Shown here: piece after piece, positions 21,701-32,942 of the stretch
Position numbering within the stretch: position 1 is the first letter of the stretch
Layout of the letters: every line of letters begins with the position of its first letter
Position numbers and translations under genes: made by a program
Assembly (NCBI RefSeq): GCF_002078875.1
Contig: NC_034414.1
Location: 33,320,608 to 33,384,607, forward strand
Direction: 5' to 3'
Length of the DNA stretch: 64,000 nt
Source of the DNA: Numida meleagris
Lineage: Eukaryota; Chordata; Aves; Galliformes; Numididae
Notes under the pieces: generated by a model
Seen by the model: the letters and a program-made list of their open reading frames with translations, nothing else
The model's database searches: none
Told to the model about the DNA's origin: nothing

Positions 21701-24700
21701 TATCTCTAAAAGACTTGAGAAGCAGTTACATAGTTTCACTGATATTGTGTCAAAATCTTCAAAACCATGGGTAAAATAAAATAGTTTAGACAAGTATAGA
21801 TAGAGTAGTGATAGTATATCTGTAGGATAATCTCTAATTGGTGGATTGCAAGAGAAGGTAATATTTTAAAAAAATTAAAGCATATAGAGAAAATATATGT
21901 GCTTAACATGTATTTACGGATAAATTATACACTATGAATACTGTACTTAGCATTGTATAAAAATATGTAGAGTATACATGCTGCTTAACTTTTGTGTTGC
22001 TAGTTCTCTGTAGTCATTTTTAGTCTGGATGCTGATGTATACCTATATGTATGTATGACTCCCTCCGCTGCCCTACCAACAGGCACATTGTGGTCCAAAG
22101 TTGCTTAGCTCAGATCACTCTTCTGTCATTTAAAGTCAGTCTTACAAACTTAGCAACTGCATTTAAAATCCTTACTTTCACTTGTTCCTCCACACTATCT
22201 CCCATGTCTGATCTTCCAGTCGACAAAATTTGCAAGTGCACACATAGCAAAATGCATTTGAGATTTCAGTGATTGGAATGATCTGTCAATTTGACTTGGC
22301 TGTGTTGAGGTGAAATAAATGCAGAAAGTGAGCAGTGGAAAGGCCAACTAGTAGATTTGTCCTGTATTTGAAGATAGACACACACACTCACCTGAATTGA
22401 ACCTGGTGGTTTTATTACCCTTAAGGAAAATTAAAGGCAGACTGTTTTGTGTGAACTAGCTTAATTTTCTGTAGCAAGAAGTTTCAATTCCACAGGCTAA
22501 ATATAAAATGAAAAGCATGCAATTTTTTTTTTAAAGCTGCAGAAGTACAAGCTTAATATTGTTCCAATTTTGCAAAAGAGTTTCTGTGTGAGTGATATTT
22601 TGAAAATTAAGTATCCATTGTTCTCCCTGGATAGACTCAGAAAAAAATCTTTTCCCCCTTTTAGATATTCCACATTCCTACTGCAGTCAGTTGGCTCATC
22701 AAAAGGTTCCACTTTCCCCTCTGTATTGTTGATCCTGTTGAGAAGATGGGTGAATTGTAATAGAGCAGCACCACCCATAGAAGGTCTTGTTTCCAAGGCT
22801 AACTGCAGGAATTAAACTATAAACAATAATTTGAAGAGAAGCATAGCCGGAGTTTGACATCTTTCAAGAAATCACTTAGGGGGAAGGTTAAGAGGATTAA
22901 AACTCTTAGCAAAAGTGTTTACATCTTAGAAACAGTAAGATAGAAAGCAAGAATGAGATTCCACAACACTGGGAAATCAGAATTCTGAAATCAGAATTAA
23001 TTCAAATCTTAAGATAATTAAATTGTTAAATATTTAGTATCTGTCTACACAAATACGAGGCTGTATGGAAAGTCTGGCTGTAATTCGTGTCTCCTTGTTT
23101 CACTGCTGTGATGCATTGAGGAATATCCAGGGTTTGGGCTCTTAGTAAGAATATAACTCAGCCAGAGGTAGTTGCAGCCTGGTGGAAGTTTTTTCAGAAG
23201 AGACATAAATGAATGCAAATAAATGTTCGGAAGTCTAGTAGGTATAAAACAAACTAAAAATATTATTCTTCTCAACAGAATAAAGGCAATTGAAAGCTTA
23301 TATTTCTCACCACTCTAACTCATAATATATAATGGCTGAATCAAAACTCTAGCACTACCATGACAAACTAGCATTTCAAGAGACCAGTACTTAGGACTGC
23401 TCCCCTTACATCTCCCAGGGAACATATATTTGTTCAATCATCCAGATGATAAGAAAATGTTAAATTCTTCCTCTTTTGTTCCTTCAGGAGAAATAAGAAG
23501 TTTAGTACAGTATGCAAAGAATGCAGGAAATAACTCGCTAGGAGAAATTCATATTTCTCTGGGATATATCAGTGACAATGCATGAAAATAATTGCATACA
23601 AAGTTGAGCTAACTAGGTAAAATATTTTAACAATGCTTATATGTGACAAAAATGGTGTTTACCCCATCTTCAGAACAGCCTGTGTAAAGCATGGCAATAA
23701 ACTCACAGTGATTTTGCAGAGATCTGTCTTTAACCATTCAAAGTTACACACAATTCTCAAATTAGGGTTCTGAGTGATGAATCAATAGTGGATGAAGAAT
23801 GCCAGCAATCTACAGTTCCTTTTTGCTGCACATGCAACACTGCAGGACCCAGTATTACCTGAATCATTGTAGGAACCTCTTCTGAAACTGCTCATAGTGA
23901 TTGTTTCTGAAGTTGTTCTAGTAGCAGTAGGATATAGATTCTCTCTCCCAGTGAGGAACTAGCAGCTTGTAGAAATGAAGGGAAATTTTGTCAAAAGCCC
24001 CAGGAAGGGAAGAACTGGTCTTGCACACTTGTACTGATTACATGGAAGACTAGAAACCAGTTCCTTCTCAGGTCAACAGTATGTTCGGTAGTAAGGAATA
24101 CCTGTTTCCTTTGGACTTTGCTTGTGAACTTCTGTGTTGAGAATACAACTTGCCGTACCCTTCCCCTGAGTTTTTCTCAGAATTTATCTTTTCTCACTAA
24201 CAGGCTGTCTAGAGGTTTTTTGTTCACTTGCTTGCTCATTGACTATGAGGAATAAAATGAGTATGGAACATCTTTAAATCAAATGTGGTAATTTTGTGTA
24301 TAGTTGGCAACTTACTAATGACATTTAAAGTGGATTTTCCATCCATATTTACATGCTTCCAGTACCAAAAAACGAGAAAGCAAGCATAGCTGATATTTTT
24401 AGGTTTGGAACAGACCTTGTTTTTAGTGTACTGTAGAGCTGAGACTGTCAGATAGTGAAGAATAATTGCAATCAAACTCATGACATTTTAACACACAAGT
24501 GGCTGCATTATTTAGAACATTAATGTGGTTTCAGGAAAAAGTAATTACTGGTTATCTATTGCCAGAGATATCATTTGCTGTCTAACTCCAGGGGTGCTGC
24601 TTAAGTCAGAACCAATGCAATTTGTTTCAAATATTTTAAGTAAACCTACAGTAATTATTTTTCAAATGCTTCAACTGCCTTTGCACCAAACAGATTACAT

Positions 24701-24728
24701 GAAATTTCTCCCTAATTATGGTGAATAA
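18791..24728. other. Six-kb non-coding stretch, no gene seen
   Basis: I searched both strands for exon-like frames, known protein motifs and transposon ends, and found none. There are small repeats: a 15-bp-like tatagatatgga doubling at about 20777-20812 and an (atga)n/(ataa)n run at 21317-21343. Open frames up to about 99 codons (22497-22796, minus) look random in composition. Confidence 0.5.
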
Positions 24729-25153
24729 CGTTTCTCTTCAACATCTTTATCAATGACACAGACCATGGAATCGAGTGCACCCTCAGCAAGTTTGCAGATG
24801 ACACCAAGATAAGTGGTGCAGTCGATACACTGGAGGGAAAGGAAGCCATCCAGAGGGAGCTGGACAGGCTGGACAAGTGGGCCCATGTGAACCTAATGAG
24901 GTTCAACAAGGCCAAATGCAAGGTGCTGCACTTGGGCCGGGGCAACCCCAGGTATTTCTACAAACTGGAGGAAGAACTTGAGAGCAGCCCTGCGGAGAAG
25001 AGTTTGGGGGTCCTGGTAAACGAGAAGCTGGACATGAGTCAGCAGCGTGCACCAGCAGCCCAGAAGGCCAACTATGTTCTGGGATGCATTAAAAGAGGTC
25101 CTTGGTTCTTTGAGGTCCTTTTCAACCCACGCCATTGTGTGATTCTGTGGTTT
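24729..25153 (+). pseudogene. CR1 ORF2 reverse transcriptase remnant fused to a CR1 3' tail
   Basis: CR1 is an avian LINE whose second open frame encodes an endonuclease and reverse transcriptase. This copy is 5'-truncated. It starts within the reverse transcriptase, with a readable LFNIFIND followed by the catalytic motif FADDT at about 24791-24805. It continues through [30 protein letters not shown] and SLGVLV to GCIKRG near 25100. There the coding part stops and the sequence jumps straight to a CR1 3' tail (gaggtccttttcaac, closing with tgtgattctgtgg). The last few hundred bases of coding and 3' UTR are therefore missing. It cannot make a working enzyme. The frame is open over about 370 bp, so the copy is not very old, but it has no start or promoter of its own. 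Confidence 0.9.
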
Positions 25154-28100
25154 CTTTCATTTTTCTAGAGTGTTTTACATTGCAGAATATTCCCTATAAT
25201 AGCAAATTCTTCCACAAGTCTTTTAGCACGTCAAGCTGAGAGAAATGTTGGACTGCTCAATACTTGAGACTTTATCAGGAGTAAGAAAATATATAATTGA
25301 TAGTCACTCCCACTTTCAAATTATGGGCACTTGACAGGTTAGGAAAATCAATCCTTCGAGGTAGGTGGCAGTGAGCATACTTCCTAGGGAGTTGCTCCCA
25401 ATGCTCGGAAACAGCCAGTGGGTCTCTTCTGCAATGGAGAACTCCAAACCACTGCATCATTACAAGCTTCAGCTTGAACGTTACAAAATATATTTCTGCA
25501 GTTTCAGAAAATACCTCTCTAAATGCATCCATGGCATAGCTAGAAGTACTGAACTGCAATTACCGTCTGTGTAACAGAAAACTGACAGATTATGGTCCAT
25601 GATTTGCTCACCTTTCCTCTTTTTAGAAAACAAATGAACATAAAAAGATATGTAACCAACCAAAAAGCTCTCCTCTGTAAAACAACAATATCAACAACAA
25701 AAACATTCCTTAACAGCGGATATAACATGATGGTGAAGATTACAGAACTATAATGTCATGAAAATAAAGAAACCCTGTACAATGTTGGTAGAGCTGCTTG
25801 AAAACATCACATTGGAAAGGTTTCCATTAGAAATTGATGATTTTTTAAGCAAAACATTCCAAGGGAACTTGTTAATTTTGATAAAGTCAGAAGTAAATTA
25901 CGCTGATTGTATGTTGGAAATGTATTTTGATTCCTAAGTAGTCTTAATGTCAACAACATCCTGGCATTCTTAAATTATTCATTACTTTATTTTTATAGTG
26001 ATCTGAGTTCATCTTATTATGTTAGGTGGCTTTTATTAACTTTGGATGGCATATATTAAATGTGGGTAGTGAAGCATTTCAAAGAAGATTTCCAATTTTC
26101 CACAGAACACTCCTGTGTGAAGATTCTTGTCATCTTTTTTTGATTTCCCACTGAAGAGAACATTTATTTTCTTAATATTACTTCAGCCTCTATTTTTTTT
26201 TAAATCTCAACTAAGTAGATAGATACGTAACATCAAAATAGCAAAACTGAGAAAATATCACTGCTCATCAGTTGAAGTCATTTTTTTTTCTGCTTAGATT
26301 CTTTAGCATCCATTTGCCTTCTTTAAAAGGCAATAATTTTTGACTGAAACTAGAACCTTCTATTCTTTCTTCTGATGATAAATTGTAGAGATTCAAACAG
26401 GAATAACTATTCTGCTGAAATGGGATTCTGCATAGTTTTGCACTGGTTCCTTTATTGCATTTGACAAATTTATCACTGTCTTTTCTCACTGCAGTACAAA
26501 GAGCTTTTAGCAGAATTCTTACTGTGCATTGGCTATCAGTAATTTTGTCTATTGAATAGCAACTACTATTATGCTAATTTAAGATATAGAAAAGTTTGTA
26601 GGATTTTCATTGAACTACAAATTTTGGCAACTTATTTTTAAAAATATTTATTCTTTGTAATAAGCAGAGAAAGATATATCTAGAAACAAATTTATGAAAA
26701 TTTTGCTGTGGAAAAAAAGAAAACATCTACTGGAAAATCATATTCTTTGAATGGGATTGTTGTTATTTTATATTACAGTTACACTTTTTAGATTTATTTC
26801 ATGAGTTTTTAGTGGTGGCAATGCAAATGTCATATCCAACTAAATTCTGTGATAGACCACATGATGACAAAGAACTTAGAATATTCTGTTTTTGTAGCTA
26901 ATTAATTACAAAAGAAGAAGAATAAAACTATATAACAGACAATTTTTTTTTTTTGAAATTATGATGTTGGATATAAGTTTGGAATAAAACCATGTCAGAA
27001 CAAATGTTTCTCTCAAATGGAATCTCTATGTCAGTTAAGTCTACTTACAGTATAATGATGCACATTCTTTTTTTTCTTTTTTTTTTCTTTTTTTTCAGAG
27101 GAAAAAACCAGGCACAGGTACAAAAAGATACAACTGATAATAGAACATCCACATCCTACTCTGCATAAAAAATTGTGGTTGTATATACCCACTGAGGAAG
27201 TAAAAGGTAAATTCTGCTTACACAGTTTTTGTTGATTTTTTTCTAGTTCCACAGCTACAGCAGTTGATCTGTTACTTTCATTTTGCTACCCATGGCCTTG
27301 CATGAACACACAAACTCAGCTTCATTAATTTGGTCTTCATCTGACATTCCAGCTTTACAGAATATTGGTTCACATGGCGTTCTTTCTACGCTATTGCCTC
27401 TATAAAGAACATTACATACATTACCTATATACCTATTTATTTATTTTGGTTCCAACATCATTCTTAAGAACCTTGTGGCATTATATGCAACTGTTTCTGT
27501 GGTCACACACTACATATTCTCTTTCATGAGCTTCAAAGCTAAATAATGTAAATAAACTTAAGTAATTTTTAATAAGTGTCCACTATCATACCTTGGATTC
27601 TCTATTTATTTTATCTTCTATTCTTCCTCATCACAACAATAATGGTGTCTGTTCAGTTTTCAACATGTTTTAGTACAGTAGCAATAAACCAAAGAGCCAA
27701 CAGAAATTATTTTAAACTCATCAGAATAGTGCAGACAAATGAATCTCAGTATCTGTCCTTAAGCCAGTGTTCTACATTGAGATGAGAGGGACAAAGAGAG
27801 ACAGTGTGGGGCATAGAAATAACCTGAAAACAAATTGCATAATAAAATCCACCATTTTAATAAAGTAGAATAAAAAGAGGAATCTAAGTAGAGGATAAAT
27901 AGTAGATGCTGGGTACCCTGAAGTCCTGCAGCAGCAGACAGACCTCAGAAGATTTTGCCACAATGTGCTGTGCAGATCCTATCTGTAAGGAAGTTTCTCC
28001 TCTGTTCTATACTGTGATGCCTTTTATTTTGCATAGCAAACAAAGTAATGCAGATTTCATGTCAGGCTGGAATGTTATCCATGTCATAACACCCACTACT

Positions 28101-28904
28101 AGATAGGCCTTGCAGAACCTACCTATATTCTACAAGACTCTGGATTCAGTCAATTAAAAATTACAAATGTTTCTTTTTGTAGGGCCACTTTGCAAGAAAT
28201 GTTTTCTTAAACTGTAACACATAGGACAATTGATACTTGCTTTTACTAGAAAATTCTACTGTCAGAATAGCTTTGGTTGTACTCATTTTTGAATTTTTCA
28301 TTCCACAGTGATCTTGGCTGTATGAGTATTTAGTATACTGAAATAAATAAGTGAAGTCATACATAGATTTGTGTGTGTTCCTATGAATTTTAATGGTCCC
28401 AGCAGTATTCAGAGACAAAACAGGAGAAAATCCTCTGGGAGAAGAGCTCATTAACTTCCTTTCTTCCATCCAGATACTGCTTTAAGGAATATGTATACTC
28501 AGATACACTTAAGGAAAGCAGGGATACTCAATGAAATTAAATATTCTGGGCTAATTAATTAGTTTTTAAGTGCAGGAGTTGTGTATTTAATTTTAATAAG
28601 TCACGCTCTCAGGCTTTCTTTAGAAATGGGGAGAAAACTTGTATTTTCAAGAACACATGCACATGAAGATGGCAGGGTGTTATAATTTTGTCTGCTTCAT
28701 TATCTTAGGGACACTAAATGGGTTTTAAGGCTAGTCAATTAAAAAGAAGGGAAAGGGAAGAGAGGGACATTGAGGAATGAAACCAATGCTTTTAAATTTA
28801 GAAGTATAAGAATAAAGCATGAATGGGAACTATCTTTTTGAGTTACACATTGCAGGGCTTTTTATTATTATTTTTTTAAGAATAGCACAAGCTCCCTTAG
28901 TCTT
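25154..28904. other. Non-coding stretch, no gene seen
   Basis: It holds A/T runs (for example 26947-26955) and a strong pyrimidine tract at 27066-27095 followed by cag. No exon, RNA gene or transposon end is recognised. The many short frames overlap each other on both strands, as random sequence does. Confidence 0.5.
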
Positions 28905-29190
28905 ATAAATGAAAAAAGAACCAGGAGCTCTGCAGAGAGAGACCTGGGGTCCTGGTGGACGACAGGTTGGCCATGAGCCAGCAGTGAGCCCTGGTGGCCA
29001 AGAAGGCCAATGGCATCCTGGGGTGCATTAAAAAGTGCATGGCCAGCAGGTCAAAGGAGGTGATCCTGTCCCCTCTGCTCTGCCCTGGTGAGGCCTCACC
29101 TGGAATATTGCATCCCGTTCTGGGCTTTCCAGTACAAAAAAGACAGGGATCTCCTGGAGAGAGTCCATATTGCAATTAACAGCCTGGGCT
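28905..29190 (+). pseudogene. CR1 ORF2 C-terminal fragment
   Basis: The translated sequence carries the CR1 reverse-transcriptase C-terminal words DLGVLVDDRLAMSQQ, then [19 protein letters not shown]. The DNA words cctggtgaggcctcacctgg, aatattgcatcccgttctgg and gatctcctggagagagtcca follow. There is an in-frame stop (tga) at about 28986 after the MSQQ codons, and a frame change is needed to follow the rest. Both the 5' part and the 3' tail are missing, so this is an internal relic rather than an intact truncated insertion. Confidence 0.85.
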
Positions 29191-29960
29191 GGCACTACAA
29201 TTGTCTCTCATTGACCACTAGTTTTGGTTTGGTTTTTTCCTCCATTTGGGTTACCCTATGCAGATGTCAATCTTTTATACACCAGCCATTATTAATTACT
29301 CTGTATTTCAGTTCAGAGATCTCTGCTGATGGAGATTTTTAATCCAGATATGACACATTTACTAGAAATACTTATCATCAGTGTTTCAGGAAGTCGGTAA
29401 TCTCCCTGCAAATACCCAACACCATTTTGGGAAAGAGTTTACTACTAATAAATTGGAAAACCACAGTAACACGACGATGTGTTAGTCACTGGCAACAGCA
29501 ATGAGAAGAATAAGCTGAGCTATGTTTTTGTTGTAATTTCTAAGGCTAAGAGGCTGAAGCTAGTTCACAGGGCTAAAACACGTTGTAAAAATTTAAATTT
29601 GATTATCCTCTCACTTCAATTTTTATTATAGATTATGAAGAAATTGTGTTGAGATTTTTTTTATTATTATTCTTATACTAGAAAAATAAAATAATTGAGC
29701 TTAAAGGATTTAGAACTTGTGATCCTGTGAATTCATAGCATTATATTTGCAAATGTGTATAAACAGAGAAACAATGTTTTCAAGGGTATTTTTTAACTAT
29801 CAGTTTCCTTATATTTGTGCTCTTGCTTTCTTTCAGAGAGGTTACATGTTAACAGCTGTCTGTACACCCACGAAGAAACATACAAAGACAAGACAGAGGA
29901 GCCAAATCATTTTCTGCCCTGATTCACTGCATGAGCCACCAGCCCATTACAGGCCCATCT
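29191..29960. other. Non-coding spacer
   Basis: AT-rich sequence with a T run at 29656-29663. Nothing recognised until the less AT-rich patch that begins at about 29850. Confidence 0.5.
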
Positions 29961-30055
29961 CAAAAAGCCAATCAGAGCAGGGGGGCACAAAAGCAGGCAG
30001 AGAGTGCAAACTGAGGACTCAGAGGAAGGGGCACCTTCCTCTGAGTATAAAGGCA
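29961..30055 (+). promoter_or_regulatory. Promoter-like patch: CCAAT box, hairpin, TATA box
   Basis: A CCAAT box (ccaatcagag, about 29970-29979), a G run in gcaggggggcac, a perfect 12-bp inverted repeat (30018-30029 with 30034-30045, 4-base loop) and a TATA-like tataaagg at about 30046-30053 follow in the order of a polymerase II core promoter. There is no gene after it, and an ERVL-type LTR begins about 100 bp downstream. I infer that this is most likely part of another LTR whose ends I could not define, rather than a host promoter. Confidence 0.4.
30018..30045. repeat. Perfect 12-bp inverted repeat (hairpin)
   Basis: The left arm ctcagaggaagg and right arm ccttcctctgag are exact reverse complements separated by ggca. 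The right arm abuts the tataaagg motif. Confidence 0.95.
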
Positions 30056-30149
30056 TGAAGACCACCAAGATGTGCCAAAACCAGAGCATCTTTTGGAGAT
30101 CCATATTAAGTGGAGTCGAAAAGTGGTGTTCTACTTGGGGGAATGAGAT

Positions 30150-30580
30150 ACTTGTAACAGTTTTGGTTTGGATAGAATTATTTTTCTTCATAGTAGCTTG
30201 TACCATGCTATGTTTCAAACTTGTGTCCAAAACAGTGGTGATAACACACCTGTGCTTTAGCTGTTGCTGAATAGTTCTCAGAAAGTGTCAGGGTCTTATC
30301 TCTTTCTCCCTATGGACTCCAGCATTTAGGTGGGGGGTGTACATGAAGCTAGAAAGGTACACAGCCAGAGCAACTGAATGTGACTGACCAAAGGGATGTC
30401 TGTTACGTATGATACTGAGTGAAGCAGTAAAGGCTGAGAGAAATAAGGAAGAATGGGGAATGTATGAAATTATTGTGTTTATCATTCCAAGTAAGCATGA
30501 TGTGATGGAACACTGCTTTCCTGGAAATGGTTGAACATCTGCCTGACAATTGGAAGTATTGAATGAATTCCCTATTTTTA
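30150..30580 (+). mobile_element. Old ERVL-type LTR (partial, degenerate)
   Basis: Words match the same LTR family as 7970-8489, in the same order. They are ggatagaattatttttcttc, atagtagcttgtaccatgct, aacagtggtgataacac, tacacagccagagcaactga and ctgaccaaagggatgtctg. Further on come tggaacactgctttcctgga, aatggttgaacatctgcctg and gtattgaatgaattccc. The 3' end of the family (pyrimidine-rich block and tail) is not visible, so the copy is truncated or too mutated beyond about 30580. Confidence 0.65.
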
Positions 30581-31633
30581 CATGACAGGGTGAAAATCAG
30601 CATACATTGCTACTTAAGAGGCCTTGTAGCATATGTGTATGATTGTGGGGCACTGAGATCTCTGAAAAAGCAGTACAGTATAAATGCATTATCATAGCTG
30701 AATTCACACTCAGTGTCTGAGTTCTTAGTATGAATTATGTTATTGTCAGATAAGATTCCTTATTGTGCATATGCTGACAAATAAGAGCCTACAGTAGGGA
30801 GAAGGCAGATAAATCTGCACTGCTTCTGAGAGACTTCACAAAGGCCTATGACTGAGGTGCCAGGAATGGTAGAGGTCACACTTTAGAGCAAATGAAAATC
30901 CATGCATATTGGAGACTGATACTCCAAAAGGCAGTAAGTAGGTGTGTTTCAGAGAGTATTCTACATATTATTCCTTCCTTCTGGCAGTAAAATGCTTTGT
31001 AGGCACTTAGTTCCTAAGTTCCTTAGTTTCTAGTTTTTCCATTCATTACAAAACATGTGACATTTATATAATTTGTCTTCAGCAATTCATGTTGCCTTAA
31101 GAATAACAACAAAGTTGTCTGATTTCTATTTTTTTCCTGACTGCACTGTAATCCATTTATAAGAAATTTTACTTTTATTTTCCCTATATATTCTTTTAAC
31201 ATTGTTACCATCTTTATATTAAATAGTTTAAATTTGTTACAATTTCTTTTCGGAGTTGGAAGTATTAGTAAATGAGTGAGGGTAGTTAATCACTAGCACT
31301 GTTGTGTTCTTCATTACTTGGTGACTTGAATCAAAACTGGATTTTCTCCTGGAAGAACTGAGGTTAATTTTCAACACACTTAAAGCACTTGGACTCCTAA
31401 TTTCCACATTTGAAACTCTTGTGCACTCTAGTGGGGGAATATCAAATATTTTGACATCACTGCAGACTCAGACAGCTTGATTGGTGCCAACCAGATAAAA
31501 GCGACAGGCAGCCTCAAATGTCTGCTGCTGCTGTCAACTTAATAACAAAACAGAGTACAGTATCAAATAAAAGTTCTGTCCTTCACTACTATAATGTGCT
31601 TCTCTGGTTTCATGCAATACATTGGGAAATTGG
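30581..31633. other. Non-coding stretch, no gene seen
   Basis: No family is recognised. Short frames only. Confidence 0.5.
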
Positions 31634-31785
31634 AATCACAGAATCATAGACCAGCTTGAGTTGGAACAGACCCTAAAGACCATCTAGATTCAACATCCTG
31701 CTGTGGGCAGGGACACATCCCACTAGATCAGGTTGTTCAAAACCCCATCCAACCTGGCCTTGGACACTTCCAGGAAAGAGTTAGA
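31634..31785 (-). mobile_element. CR1 3' end, antisense
   Basis: On the plus strand, aatcacagaatcatagacca begins the element. Then come gagttggaacagacccta, gggcagggacacatcccac, tagatcaggttgttcaaaac and cccatccaacctggccttgg. This is the CR1 tail and 3' region in reverse, cut at its 5' side as usual. Confidence 0.9.
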
Positions 31786-32589
31786 CACATAATTATGAAT
31801 GTTAACTGAAGTTCATTCTGAATATACTTAAACAGTCAGCTTTAGAAAGGTGAATTGTCTAATATAGCTCAGTCAGGGACTTGATATGTATTTAACCAGC
31901 CAAAATTTTGTCCAGATGGAAAAAGAATTGATTATGAGTTAGCAAGTTTTATGTCTCTCAGCATCAAGAATCCATGCGCAGGGTCACCTTGAACAAGTTG
32001 CCCAGGATCCGTACACGATGGGTTTTAGTTATCTCCAAGAACAGAAACACCCCAATCCCTGGGCAAGTTTGAATCTATCTGAAAAATAGAGTTTATTATA
32101 GAATTTGAAACAAAAAAAGAAAATTCTGGAGGTATTTAGATGTTCAGGAAAGATAAGAAATTTGAGTTAATCTGATAAACTATTTTCAGTGATGATATGC
32201 CTTTGGACCTTTAAAATGCTTCTCCTGCCTAACTCCCTTCACTTAGAATATAAATTTCAATGAAGTTATTAGGCTCTTGCATAAAGAGAACACCATTATA
32301 TCTGTGGTTATTGGCTAATCCTTTAATGCATACTTATAAAACATTATTTCTACCTGAAAAAGGAACTGGCCATTTCCAGAAAAGAGGTATTAGACACCAT
32401 GAATTGTTACTGTTGTCTTTTCTAAACTTAAACATTGGAACTGAAGATCAAATTACCTAAACTAACTAGATCTCTGCTCCAAAATTAGTATGTGAAAATA
32501 GTCGGAGTACTCCAGTTGGAGTTGCAAGTAAGATTCACATTTGAACTGATTCATGTTTTTGTAAAGGATTGCTCACCTTCAAACCCATC
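31786..32589. other. Non-coding spacer
   Basis: No gene or element recognised between the CR1 fragment and family B copy 2. Confidence 0.5.
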
Positions 32590-32942
32590 TGTAATGCTGT
32601 AATGCTATAATGAGATGGAAAATACAGCAATAATAGTGGGGTGGCAAAGTCCTACACTGAAGCAAATGAGGACAAGCCCAAACATAGCAGCCGTGGACAC
32701 ACAAACAAACGAAGAAAATTTTCTTACTTTTGTAAGGCCTCAGGTATGCAGGAAAAATCCAGCAAAATACCCTTGCTTCTACTGCTAACCCTTAGATGAG
32801 GTCTGGGAAGTTATGGATCCTGGCTCCACCCCTTCCAGTCACTCAGGTGCATTGCATGTACCTGAGCTCCCCTGAATTGGCCCCGTCTTCCCACCAGGTT
32901 CTCAATCACTGTTTCAAGCCATGATTTCTCATTTCTGCTACC
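32590..32942. mobile_element. LTR-like element, family B copy 2
   Basis: It is alignable by eye with 9453-9792 over most of its length; shared words include acagcaataatagtgggg, ggcaaagtcctacact and gtcactcaggtgcattgc. The left end has tgtaatgc twice in tandem (32590-32597 and 32598-32605). The right end reads ctgctacc where copy 1 has cactaca. Unlike copies 1 and 3, no clean target-site duplication is visible, so the ends are approximate. Confidence 0.75.

Noticed and set aside
29907..30230. 107-codon minus-strand frame and overlapping plus-strand frames at 30 kb
   Set aside because: They overlap each other, the hairpin and the LTR. No recognisable motif.
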